Positions 12,237 to 23,400 of a stretch of 64,000 nt of DNA are shown here, piece by piece. The notes under the pieces were generated by a model. The model searched no databases and was not told where the DNA came from. It was given only the letters and a program-made list of their open reading frames with translations. Positions within the stretch are counted from its first letter, which is position 1. Each line of letters opens with the position of its first letter. Source of the DNA: Oegoconia quadripuncta (Eukaryota; Arthropoda; Insecta; Lepidoptera; Autostichidae); NCBI GenBank assembly GCA_949316235.1, contig OX438741.1:20585124-20649123 (forward strand), read 5' to 3'. The translations under genes and the position numbers were made by a program.

Positions 12237-13400
12237 AAATTAAGGATTTATTTCATTTAGTTATGGTATATACTTTGTATTGTCTATGTTTAAGGGATGA
12301 TGATGATTGTTAAATTATGCATTACAAAAAGAGCAAGGGGGTTGCCATGACCTTTTATTTCCATGCAGTTTACTATTAGACTGACATGCACTTACGCGTT
12401 TATTTAGATGATTATTTCTTATCTTACTTAAACTGAGAGGCAGTTGAATGGAAATAAGAGTAGCCCCTCACAAATGGCGTAATGTAAACAAGAAAAAGGA
12501 GGATGTCCACGTGTGGCCTTTTTTACTGCGCATAGATTCAAATTCTTGGAAAAAAAAAACAGAATAATAAGTCTAAAATGTTACTAAAGAACTTTTCATA
12601 AACATGTTCTCAATAAAATGTTTTTAATACGTTCTTGATTTTAAAGAAAAGAGCAACCCTCGAGTTTCATGCTCATTCTTCTCCAGGGATTACAGCGTGG
12701 TGAATTAGCGTGGTAAATGAGAAATGATGTTCTTGAAACTATTCAAGAACTAATTGGGACTATCCCAATACTAATTGGGAGTCAGCGGGTAAACAAAAAG
12801 TCCATAGCCCTGGCTTTCCCCAAACTCAAAGCTATCTCGACTGTAGTATTCCTATCCGTTTCTGGCGACTCTCTATACAACGAAATTTTTTTCCGTTTCT
12901 TCCTCCATCGAAATGGAGCATGTCAAGTCAGTGAATGGTAATCGGGTTTTAAATATAATATTTATGAAAGGTTTTCTTGTAAACGCTTGAAACTCTCTTA
13001 TATTTAAGAGGTATGCTCTTGTCGGTGGAGTCCTTTCCACATTTCTCTACATTTTCTATGAAACTACAACGGCGGATTTATTACAAGGATTTCTTCCAGT
13101 CCATAAGAACCATAGGATTAGTTAAAGATTTCTACGTAGAAATTAAATTGGGTATAGTGAATTACTATAATAGTATACGTTCTGTGAACATAAAATCTGT
13201 ACATTTAAATTTTACTTTGAAACATTAGTTCTAATTTAGGCTAAGTTTTCAGCTGTACCTAATAGCTGTTAATTTTAATTGTCATTAATTTATTTTATGT
13301 TTAAAGATGATTGTTAACTCATTAATAAAAAGTTGAATGCAAAATATTTGTTTTCCAATATCATACATACACAAGAAGTTCGACTGTTCATTAAGTAATA

Positions 13401-13590
13401 CGAACAGCCAAGGAATGGAACTCCCTTCCAGCATCAGTCTTTCCTGAATCCTACAACCTTAGGATCTTCAAAAGCAGAGTGAATAGCTATTTACTGGGAT
13501 CGCGTGCTTCATCTCCGGCCACATCGTCACTTTCCATCAGGTGAGATTGTGGTCAAACGGGTATTAAGTTAATCATAAAATAACCAACAC
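13401..13590 (+). mobile_element. LINE 3' end (RTAKEWNSLP family)
   Basis: The frame reads RTAKEWNSLPASVFPESYN, then LRIFKSRVNSYLLG, the typical last residues of a Jockey/CR1-like ORF2, followed by a 3' UTR with CATCAGGTGAGATTGTGGTC and TTAATCATAAAAT. The same 3' UTR recurs at 14215-14285, and a degraded relative lies at about 45985-46100. Confidence 0.65.
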
Positions 13591-13875
13591 TTCAATTACC
13601 TATATCCCAAATTGGCTGGTAAAAGATATTCCAAACATGAAGAGTTTAATGTTTGACACTAAATTCACGGTTTACCTTGCGGAATATACAAAAATTCATA
13701 CGTGACATCGGTTGAGCCCGTTGCCGTTAAAACATGCGGAACATTAAAATGAATAGAACGACTGTTTTGGCAAGATTTACTTCAAATTTATTACTGGTCT
13801 TGTAATAAATAGTAGGAAGTATTTTTAGTTTTTTCTTTGTTTCGTTATATTTGTATTTTTCATTATTTTTAAATA

Positions 13876-14003
13876 GAGTCCGCGCCACCACTCAAGTCCG
13901 GCGACAAAAACTGGAACTAAATATATAATACTGCTTACTGGCAATATTTTGTTACAAAGACAGAGGCGCCGCGGCTATCGGACTTGAGTGGTGGCGCGGA
14001 CTC
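13876..14003. mobile_element. Short MITE with perfect 25-bp inverted ends
   Basis: 128 bp. Ends GAGTCCGCGCCACCACTCAA... and its exact reverse complement, flanked by TA on both sides, as for Tc1/mariner-type elements. No coding sequence. Confidence 0.8.
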
Positions 14004-14050
14004 TACTTTTATACCTCGATTGTTTTTTTTTTATCAAAAAGTTTTGTTTT

Positions 14051-14320
14051 GACGGCCGGTTGATGTAATGGATAGTGACCGTGTCAGCGAAACTAACGGT
14101 TGCGGGTTCGAATCCCGCAAGGGGTAAATGTTTGTGTGATGAATACGAACATTTATTCCCGAGTCATGGACGTTTATATAAATTATCTAGTTGGTGTATG
14201 ATTGGTGTAAGTGTGAGATTCATCCATTTTCATCAGGTGAGATTGTGGTCAAAAGCGAATCCAGTTAATCATAAAAAAAATAAAAAAGTGTCCGAAATAT
14301 TTATTTGTTTATTTAAGCTT
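14051..14320 (+). repeat. SINE-A (tRNA-headed) holding a short LINE tail
   Basis: Head GACGGCCGGTTGATGTAATG with B box GGTTCGAATCC, followed by the ATTTATTCCCGAGTCATGG body. A 71-base LINE 3' end (14215-14285, ending in poly(A)) interrupts it, flanked by AAGTGT (14209-14214 and 14286-14291). Other SINE-A copies: 14577-14795 (+), 25917-26148 (-), 36698-36947 (+); partial 3318-3420 (-) and 38270-38375 (-). Confidence 0.75.
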
Positions 14321-14576
14321 ATAAGCACATGGTTTAGAGGACTCGTCATACCTATTCAACAAGGGCCCTTTCTGGTGTCCAAGAATCAACGCTCGTACGA
14401 ATAAATTATTTGCTATTCCAAATTCTACGTTTAAAACAGTTTAAAACTACAGTAGCTATCTATCATCTATATTTGATATATTAGGTAATATAAATACTTC
14501 ATTCCATGGCCAATAAATAACCTTATTTTTGGTTACATAATCTTTAGTCACAGAAAAGAAACAACGCAGGAAACTT

Positions 14577-14795
14577 TGTCGACTAATTGATGTAATGGGT
14601 AATAACCCTGTCTGCGAAACTAGCGGTCGCGGGTTCAAATTCCGCGTGGGGTAATATTTGTGTGATGAATACCTACGATCATTGGTTCCCAAGTCATGGA
14701 TATAGTTATATAAATATTTATGTTTATCCGTTGTTTAGTACCCATAGTAGGTACAAGCTTTGCTTAGTTTGGGACTAGATGATTGTTGCAGGTAA
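14577..14795 (+). repeat. SINE-A copy
   Basis: Diverged head (GACTAATTGATGTAATGGG) with B box GGGTTCAAATTCC, body, and GGGACTAGATGATTG end. Confidence 0.7.
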
Positions 14796-14796
14796 G

Positions 14797-15210
14797 TTTC
14801 CGAAATATCTGGGGGTCTGGGGGCACGGCAGTGCCCCCGCCAAGTCGAGCGCGAAGCAAACACTGCCGTACCATCCTTTACTGGAACCATTTCGCCGCAT
14901 TTTCAGGCCCGTATTTTAGAACCTCTGGATATGACTAGAACGCAGAAATTTTCGTCATCCAGTAAGCTATAATCACATACTTAAAATCCAAAATTTCAAG
15001 TCTGTAGGTCATTTAGTTCCGAAGTTATGCGAAAGCAAAGTTTCGCATTTATGACACTCACTCACTCACTCACTCACTCATGATCATCAAAATAGAACTA
15101 GTACTTCCCATAAACTCAGAGAGCTGAAATTTGGTACAGAGTTATGGTTTAATGGCCACATAAAGGGAAAACTATAAAAACTAGGATAATCGAAGATCTG
15201 GAGTACCTGG
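14797..15210 (+). repeat. Helitron-like lepidopteran repeat
   Basis: GTCTGGGGGCACGGCAGTGC, GCCAAGTCGAGCGCGAAGC, (CTCA)n at 15058-15080, GATCATCAAAATAGAACTAG and ACTTCCC..AACTCAGAGAGC are a combination I recall from lepidopteran Helitron-type repeats (class assignment from memory). A related block is at 28540-28860. Confidence 0.45.
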
Positions 15211-15334
15211 TGACCCTGATTAGGAAACACAAGAGCCCAACCAAACTATTAGAGATCGACATATACCGCCTTTACAAAAAATATTCAACTTGGTGGGCCG
15301 TTTCATTTGATGTCAAAAATCGAAGGTCTGAAGT

Positions 15335-15918
15335 ATCTGATGAAGAACCCTCAGCTGGTCTCAGCTGTATTAGAGATATGGTAATGCCCCCTTCTACTAT
15401 TGGTACATAGAAAAATCGACTGTCATTGCAAAAATCCAGCGTAGTGGGACACATCTTCTAATTTAATCTAGCCTATAGCATCCCACTGCTGGGCGCATGC
15501 TTCCCCTTCTGCTTATAATACGCATATAAATAAAATTAAAGGAAAACTCAGGATAAGACTACACTGGCTTTTATACTTATACTTACAAGTTTACAAGAAG
15601 AAATAGTCGAACGATTAACTTTATATCTGACGAAGAACCCTCAGCTGGTCCCAGCTGTATTAGAGATATGGTAATGCCCCCTTCTACTATTGGTACATAA
15701 AAAAATCGACTGTCCAGCGTAGTGGGACACATCTTCTAATTTAATCTAGCCTATAGCGTCCCACTGCTGGGCGAATGCCTCCCCTTCTGCTTTTAATACG
15801 AATATAAATAAAATTAAAGGAAAACTCTGGATAAGCCTAGACTGGCTTTTATACTTATACTTACTTATACTTATTACAAGTTTACAAGAAGAAATAGTCA
15901 AACGATTAATTTTATTCT
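15335..15918 (+). repeat. Direct tandem duplication of about 290 bp
   Basis: Unit 1 (15335-15624) and unit 2 (15625-15918) both begin ATCTGA(T/C)GAAGAACCC and share long near-identical runs such as CAGCTGTATTAGAGATATGG. They differ by small indels, including an extra ACTTATACTT in unit 2 and a 15-base loss near 15710. Confidence 0.85.
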
Positions 15919-15919
15919 A

Positions 15920-16758
15920 CTCGAACATTACACAAATTAAATAAACAAACGAAAATTTGGTAAAAATATAATGCATTGGCTAAGAGTGGCGGTGATACCC
16001 GCACGCGTCGCGCGCGTCGTTTGTTTTTCCGATAACCTTATATGGCAAAGTGGCAACCGGCCGCGTTACAGTCGTTTACGACATTCTTCTATTGCGCTTG
16101 AAAATGTTTGCTAGGGATTAGGAGGGATTATTTGCATTTCGTTGATTTCGCTGATTATTTCGTGAGGTTTGCTAAGGTTAATTGGCAGGTTGTTATTATA
16201 TTAATTCAAAGATTTAAACAGGTTAGGAATTATATGGTTAGTGACGGATTACTGATTATTACTTAATTATCAGAATTAGAAGAAGTTTCAATTGAATACT
16301 TTATTTAATTGTTAATTATTTAGTACCTACTTTTAGTTTTCTAGGTTTAATTTACAGTTAGGCAGTACTTCGAATCGCGTTCGTGTTTATAAGTACTTTT
16401 CTAGTATTCTAGTTTAGTTTATTTAGTTAGATATTATTTCGTTTCGTTTAAAAATATCATTAATTTAGCTGTATTTCAGTACTAGGTAGGTAGCACCTTT
16501 GGTAGAAAGTTCATTGATAATTAATTATATTGACACTTGTCTAATAATTAAGAGTTAACGTTTTGCTTATAGTTTGTATAGATTGAGTAGGCAGAGTAAT
16601 ATTTTGTTTAAGTTTTTTTTATTAAGACAAAAGAAGTCTTAAAGATATAAGTAGGTTTTAGTCTAAATATTATCGATATTTCTGATTTGTTGTCCATATA
16701 CTAAAGGTCGTTGAGTTTAATTGTGTTTGATTTCGCAAGATAATAATTATCGTAAAAA
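15920..16758 (+). other. Upstream flank of the OTU-like fragment
   Basis: AT-rich except for a CpG-rich patch at about 15985-16080 (CACGCGTCGCGCGCGTCG). It may be the promoter and 5' UTR of whatever element carried the OTU-like frame. No ORF or known repeat recognised. Confidence 0.25.
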
Positions 16759-16926
16759 ATGTCGATAATATTAAAAGACGACGATGAACTTAGTGGCTAC
16801 CAAGTAGTTGGTATGCCCAAAGACGGGTCTTGTCTCTTCCATTCAATATCTTTCTTGGTGTATGGTAGAACTGACTCAACTTTCAGTAACAAGTATATTT
16901 GTAGAAACGTTAGAAACGTTATGTAG
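16759..16926 (+). pseudogene. OTU-like protease fragment
   Basis: A 55-codon frame from ATG 16759 reads DELSGYQVVGMPKDGSCLFH followed by SISFLVYGRTDSTFSNKY, ending in TAG. The DGSCLF core (D22, C25 of this frame) matches the catalytic Asp/Cys motif of OTU cysteine proteases. Downstream in other frames HMYNMATFLQKE looks like its continuation, so a frameshift lies near a repeated GAAACGTTA. OTU domains are often carried by insect transposons, including Helitrons (established knowledge). The C-terminal His part is absent. Confidence 0.5.
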
Positions 16927-16969
16927 TGGGCATATGTATAATATGGCCACGTTTCTACAAAAAGAAGTG

Positions 16970-17601
16970 AAATCCCACCAAAAACATTCTGTAAAAAACT
17001 AGCCAAGTCTCGATGGAGCTGCTTGATTATCTCTAAAAAGTAATGAAATCTATACAAAGTCGTGCCAAGTGTAAGGTTCCTTACTGCGATTTCTTTATTA
17101 TTATAGTTAATGTTGTGTGACTTGGCCGTTGAAGGGTACACAGGGGTACAAAACCAGGTGCTCCATGACACCATTGCACCAATCTGTCGCCAGAACCACT
17201 ACGCATTGACGATGGAAAGTTGCCACTTGGAAAACGTTGATTCAATAACCAGTCAATTGTAGGCTTGATAAAGCCACTAACGTATAAAGAATGTTATGTA
17301 AACGCCACACAGATTATTCGCTAATAGTTTGCCGTTGAACATTCTTAATAACATAATTAATAACATTAATAGCGGTTCTGGCGACAGATTGGTGCAATGG
17401 TGTCATGGAGCACCTGGTTTTGTACCCCTGTGTACCCTTCAACGGCCAAGTCACACAACATTAACTATAATAATAAAGAAATCGCAGAAAGGAACCTTAC
17501 ACTTGGCACGACTTTGTATAGATTTCATTACTTTTTAGAGATAATCAAGCAGCTCCATCGAGACTTGGCTAGTTTTTTACCGAATGTTTTTGGTGGGATT
17601 T
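16970..17601. repeat. Inverted duplication, two 231-bp arms
   Basis: 16970-17200 and 17371-17601 are reverse complements with only a handful of mismatches over 231 bases, separated by a 170-bp spacer. The arms carry the LanC-like fragment and the end of the OTU-like region. Confidence 0.9.
17138..17285 (-). pseudogene. LanC-like protein (LanCL) gene fragment
   Basis: The minus strand reads VSGFIKPTIDWLLNQRFPSG followed by NFPSSMRSGSGDRLVQWCHG and APGFVPLC. This matches the LanC-like family block ending in WCHGAPG, whose Cys is one of the zinc ligands. The frame is then lost. Part of it (SGSGDRLVQWCHGAPG) is repeated on the plus strand at 17371-17440 as the other arm of an inverted duplication. 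A gene fragment, not a gene. Confidence 0.65.
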
Positions 17602-17849
17602 ATTTATTCAAGGTTATTTATTGTATACCTGAAACATGAAATTAGTTTGGTCACGTACGTATAGAATCGATTCTGGCTATAAATATATAGGGTTATATTT
17701 ATTCCTAAATTATTAATCTAATTAAAGAATCATAAATATCCCACAAGCGGAAGCATAACAGTAACTGAATTCGCAACAATCCTTTATTTTTATGTTCTAG
17801 CCATATTAATTACGAAATTTAAGATCTAATTTGGGTGTATCGTCTTTTT

Positions 17850-18640
17850 ACCCGACAGACCAAAGAAGGAGGGTACCTAATGTTTTTCAAGTGTATGTAT
17901 GTATATAGATGTCTATGTTACCTCCTGTAGCCTAAACTGCTTGACCGATTTCGAAGTGCATGGTGTCGTTAGATTCGTCTTGATCCCTGAAGTGTCATCG
18001 GATACATTTCATGGTGACAAATCCAACATGGCGCCCGCGAAATACAAAATATGCTCTCGGTTTTTTTTAGTTTTTAAACTCATATTGTTATTGGTATAGA
18101 AAATATACTGCCGCCAAACAGCAATGTTAATAGCATTATTGTGTTCCGGTTGTCAGAGATAAGATAGCCAGTTCCCCTAATAAGATGGGGTTTCCGGGTC
18201 AGTAGGTACGCTACCACCTTCGGCCTCATCGTTACATAACATCAGGTCAAGTGCTAACCCGTTGTGCATAAAAAAAAATATATAACCTTGTATTATAACT
18301 TTTAAAAGTATCTAACACACAATTTGGAAATTTGACCCAAAACCTTGTTAAATTGAACATAGAGCTACCACTATCATAATGTGCCAAAGAGCAATATTAA
18401 GTAGCATAGTTGTGTTCCAATTGTCAGAGATAAGATAGCCAGTCTCCCAAATTAGATGGGATTTCCGGGTCAGTACGCTTCCACCTCCGGCCTCATCTTC
18501 ACTTAACAGCAGATGTGATTGAGGTCAAGTGCTAACCCCTTTTGCATAAATAAGAACAAAACAAATCCAACGACAACATGCACTTCGAAATCGGTCACGC
18601 CATTTAGGTTGCGGGATGCGCTAAAGGAATGGACATACAG
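17850..18640. repeat. Composite repeat with internal SINE-C pieces
   Basis: GACCGATTTCGAAGTGCATG at 17943-17962 recurs inverted near 18588-18606. The block between holds two SINE-C segments. Most of 17990-18430 recurs inverted at about 48360-48790 inside gene C intron 1, with a SINE-C fragment in the same place in both. Confidence 0.7.
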
Positions 18641-19176
18641 TCAGGTAAAAATATAGTGTTTTTTTTTACAAAACTTTAAATTCCCCTTGCGTCATCATAA
18701 ATAAACCATTGTCGTTTGGGTCTTGTACATTTGTCATACGTAAATAGGCATGTAGCATCGTTTACCGATGTTTCATTTACTCCAGGAGCTAGAAGCACAT
18801 TTCTATGTTTAATGAAAACGTGTAAAAGCAAGGCAACTTGTAGCATGACATGCGCGATAAACGTTTATGTCGCGCGAGACATTCGCTTGGACGAAATATA
18901 AATGTGTTCTTTAATATTTACCAAGGTGACTGGAAGAGATCCCTTTATGGGTTAAGTCCGTCTTTGTACTTAATTTTAAGTAACATTTAATTTATCCATC
19001 CTATATTTATTCATATGAAGTACAATAATGCGTTTACAAACAAACAAACAAATACAACTAAGCCACTCTCACTGCTACATCGCGCGCGACAAACGATATA
19101 ATGCTACGGGGGCAGGAGTCCTGGTTAAAAATAATTTTTCTCTAAAAAATTTTTTTTTTTTAACTTGCTCGGCTTT

Positions 19177-19837
19177 ACTTAAAACTGAGGTTGCAATGGG
19201 TTCCAGCTCACATAGGCCTAGACGGTAATGAGGAGGCTGACCGCTTAGCAAAATTGGCAGCATCTAATGGATTGGCTATACCATACTATTCGGAAGTCTT
19301 AACTACATTCAAAATTAAATGCTTTGATAATTGGGAGGAATATTTTAACGAGCGGTCTAAAAAAAAGGTATTTGATACAGAACTCTGCAAAGTCAGCCTC
19401 CTCGAGTGCCATGGTTTATTAGAGCCCAGATTAGTAGACCTTATTTGAAAACATTATTTAGGTTGCGTTCGGCACACTATCCCTCTGGCTGGTTTGCACA
19501 TCTAATGAGGAAAGCGGACTCTCCCAATTGCGATGTTTGTGGTAGGGTCGGTGATGTGCAACATCTGCTGATAGAATGTGTCAAGAACCAGAGGGAAAGG
19601 GATGCTCTGGTGAGCAAATTGCAAATCAATCTTTTCGACATTGGCATTATTCGTAGCATTTTAGCAGACCCCATACTCAGAGGCGGCGAGATTGATTTGC
19701 AATTTAGTTGCACTTCGGGGTACCCCTCCGTAACTTTGTCCAGCTAAATAAATGTATGCAAACTAGGGAGACAATGGGACTGACATGTCTAAATGTGGAC
19801 AAAAGTCCCTAAACATAAATAAAGATTAAAAAAAAAA
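19177..19837 (+). mobile_element. 5'-truncated RNase H LINE, copy 2 (frameshifted)
   Basis: Same family as 3478-4162: LQWVPAHIGLDGNEEADR, then HYPS and NCDVCGRVGDVQHLLIEC, and the same 3' UTR and AATAAAGATT poly(A) end. The reading frame shifts near 19400 (QPPRVPWF continues in another frame). It is flanked by a 15-bp duplication AACTTGCTCGGCTTT (19162-19176 and 19838-19852). Dead copy. Confidence 0.85.
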
Positions 19838-20060
19838 AACTTGCTCGGCTTTTGGCAGGTGCTTGGATGGCAGTATTAAGTATTCATTTTAGTAGTCGCA
19901 TTGAGGAAACCAGCGCATCAATGAATACGATTACGAATAGTATTATGTTTGCACATTTCTAATTATCAAAATAGTTCATCGGGTTTACGAATCGGAGGTC
20001 CCGGGTTCGATCCCCAGCGGGTACTTGTTTTCGAATGGACACTCGAAATACCCTATATCT

Positions 20061-20175
20061 TGCTTGTGCCTAATTTTATGATTTATGTCATTTTAAAGTA
20101 GCCAAATACAACATTTATTCTATTCAATTTTATTGCTTTTTCTTCTACATTGTACTACATTTACATCCATTCTTC
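20061..20175 (+). pseudogene. Decayed duplicate of gene B exon 2 and its acceptor flank
   Basis: About 115 bases closely match 22207-22321, the last 90 bases of gene B intron 1 plus the first 25 of exon 2 (shared: AAAGTAGCCAAATACAACAT and, in the exon, CATTTACATCCATTC). The copy lies about 290 bases upstream of exon 1, so it is outside the transcript as modelled. Its acceptor reads TTCTAC instead of TGTAG, so the splice site is gone. The match stops inside exon 2, followed by SINE-C sequence. Confidence 0.7.
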
Positions 20176-20351
20176 TTGGCCAGCTACCACCGTTTTATCT
20201 AAGTCAGCCGCAAAACAGCAATGTTAATAGCATTTCAGCTCCTGGTCAATACTAACATACAAACAATAGGTAACATTATGCTGACCTGATAATAACTTTA
20301 TGAAATAATAATTGACTTGTCAAGTATTACAAGGAAAATCAGCACAGTACC

Positions 20352-20383
20352 TATATAGTTGAAGTTACACTAGTTTTCATTAC
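20352..20383 (+). promoter_or_regulatory. Candidate core promoter of gene B
   Basis: TATATAG at 20352-20358 lies 27 bases before the A of a TCATT initiator-like sequence (20377-20381), which is the canonical spacing. It would give an 85-nt 5' UTR before the ATG at 20464. Motif match only. Confidence 0.35.
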
Positions 20384-20463
20384 ATTATTTATTCAATTAC
20401 ATTACAACGCGGTGTGAAGTGCGCTGAACTGAAAAATATCAACTATTAAAAAAAAAAAACAAT

Positions 20464-23400
20464 ATGTACGGCATCACTACTATTGTATTTCTGGTGAGTT
20501 ACCGTGTGACTAGACAATAATAGCATACTTTAAATACATAGATAACGTCACGACCTTTTCCCAAATGGGGTGGTAAGAAATATCCCAAAAAAGCGTCTAA
20601 AGCGTCCAAATAGTTTGAAACAATATACAGAAATTCATAGGTGACGGGGGTAAGTCCTTCGCCGTTGAAACGTACAAGTCTATTTAGATGTTTTTCGGTG
20701 TGAAGTCTCTTAGTCGCCTTTACTACACCAATGGGGAGAAACGGGTTAGATCTATTCTTTTACGTGCCAGAAATTAACATTTTTGTAATATTATTATCGT
20801 TCTGTATAGACAGGACCCATAGGGGTTAAAACTTGTTAACTAGCCCAGACCAAGAAAAAAAGGAAGACAGATTGTTAACATAATATAAAGTGAAGTCCGT
20901 TTTCTAAGTGTGTGTGACTTTGCTTAAACGTTTGAAAACAAAATACGCTAGGAAGCTTAGCAAATGTAAATAGGGGCAGATGTTAGTGAAATCGTAGGGC
21001 CGTCTTCTCCCCTGCTGTAAAACTGGTAAATCTGTGGTCCTGGGAAGAAGTAGACTTCATTTAATACCCACCCAAAATAGATACGGTTAAACAAAAAAGT
21101 GCTCTATCAGTTTTATTTAAAAGAAATAAAGAAAATCAGTAGCTATTGGAGATACCGCTATAGTTGTTCAAAATAGGAACCAAAAAAAACATGCAAAAAG
21201 ACTTTAGCAGATTAAGCAGTCGCTTGTTCAGTAGTAATCAAGAATCATTAACACGTTCACAGACACTGAACCAGACACAATAGATGTTTAGTAGACAACG
21301 TCTATTATAGGCGTTCAATATCCGTCAAAGTGTTAAGAATACCCTAAGAGCACATACGAGTACGCATCTTGTAAAGGGTTGTAAAAATACCATGCTGCTC
21401 CATTCACATTACATCTCAATTAAATAATTTTATGAAATGTGTCTAGTTGTGCAATGTGTTGCAAAATAACAGTGTCAAAATTAAACAGAATTTTGGAGTT
21501 TTACACCACAGGAAAAGTTTAGCAAATGTTATAATAATAATAATAAAAATAAAAATTGTTTATTTTCTCACCACAAATGACGCTTTACAAATACATAGAA
21601 CTCATTTGTGGGAAGACTGGTGCCTGAAAAGGAAGAACCAGAATTACAGGTCACCAGGCCCCCCAGCTATGGACATAGTGCATTAGAGCAGAGATATGGT
21701 GATTGAGGAAGAAACACTTAAGGAAAGATACAAACGAGAAAGAAATCACGAAACATAAGACCTGGTTCTTGGAGTGGAGTTGTAGTGTTGTGCACTGTTT
21801 TTAACCCCCGACGAAAAATCTCGGGTGTTATGTGTTTGTTGGCGTTATGTGTTTATGTATGTCCAGTCTCTGTCCGCAAGCAATAAGCGGTCCAGTTGGA
21901 GTTATCATGTGGATATAGCAATAAATATGAGATAACGCGCCTCTAGTGAGACGTAAACCTCTTTATGGTAATACCAAATATATAAAACAATACACTCAAA
22001 TGAAGTCATCAGGGAAGTAGGTATTGCGTGTAGGCACAAGCGCAAAATTGCCACGAAGATGTCCACTACTGAATTCTGTCTGAGAGCATCTCTGATGTTT
22101 TGAGGATATTTCCTAAGCTGTCTGATTTAGAACAGAGAGGTCATCTCCGTGGAAGCTTAGAATCTATCCTCTCACTCTCATCGATATTGAAATAGAGTCT
22201 TTTGCTTGTTTGTGCATAATTTTATTGTTTATGTAATTTTAAAGTAGCCAAATACAACATTTATTATATTCTATTTTATTGTTTTTTTTTTGTAGATTGT
22301 ACTGCATTTACATCCATTCTTCATTCATGCATTGCCCACCGAAATAATTGGTAAGTTATAAAACGAAATGTTAATTTTTTCGAAAAGTCACTTTGTCATT
22401 TTTCTGAAACTCATGGAGCTTTCTGAATACTTATGGTTAACGAAATCCCAATGCCAAAAAAGTTACAATGGAGAAAACATTATTGTCTATTACACAGTTT
22501 TTAACTACCAAAGGAACAACACTTCAAAAAGTTATAATAATCAAAAGTGTGATAGTTGCTGTCAAAGCACCGTCTTACTTGGTAAGAATAAAATTCTATA
22601 GCCGATCATCTTCTTCAAGTCATTTGTCTCTGGAACTCCTTACTCGAGTCCATCAGACGAGCTCAAAGTTTGAATGCTTTCAAAGTCGCCGTCACAGAGC
22701 ATTTCCTGGCGCTTGATCTATGTATGTGTGTATGTCAATATATGAAATCTATTCACGTAGTTTGTATTTGCATCCCTATTTAATACGCCAAACCTGCGTA
22801 TTTCAAATATACTTACTGTCCTTATACCCAAAGGTTGCGTGGAAGAGATCGATTTTAGTGATAAGGTCGCCAAATTGTACATTGTATTCTTACCACTTCT
22901 CTGTAACTATATTTTCTTTTCTGTTGTGCAATAAAGTGTATTTGTATTGTATTGAATATTGACGGTATGTGCGCGAATTATTCTAGAAATAGACGAGGAT
23001 TGTGTGTTTTACATGTTCTAGCTATACCCGCGATTTCTCTTGCGTGGACTTTAAGTTATGCATCTCGATGAAAACCATAGCTGTGCGATAGATAATTATC
23101 CCAAAAAATTTAACTACATGCATTTCAATGAGGACATGCTGTGGTGTGTGAACTGATACAAATATTTCGAAACGCAGTCATTTTGGATAGATAAATGTTT
23201 ATTTTCGGTGGTTTTTGCTTCTGCAACGCATTTGTATGACACGCACGAATCGTAGTTAATTTGCTATTAAGTGGATTGCATGTGTGGTTGCGCTTTTTGT
23301 TTGCACACATCACGTTTCGGAGCTTCAACGCGTCACGTGGGGTTGCCAGATCGCAATTTAAAAAAGGAGAAATGAAGGACCTAAAAAGGACGACTTTCTA

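Noticed and set aside
14051..14125. tRNA-like sequences with A and B boxes (also at 4185, 6430, 26060, 30600, 36760, 45080, 50990 and others)
   Set aside because: All are followed by conserved SINE bodies and A- or T-rich tails, occur many times and do not close a proper acceptor stem. They are SINE heads, not tRNA genes.
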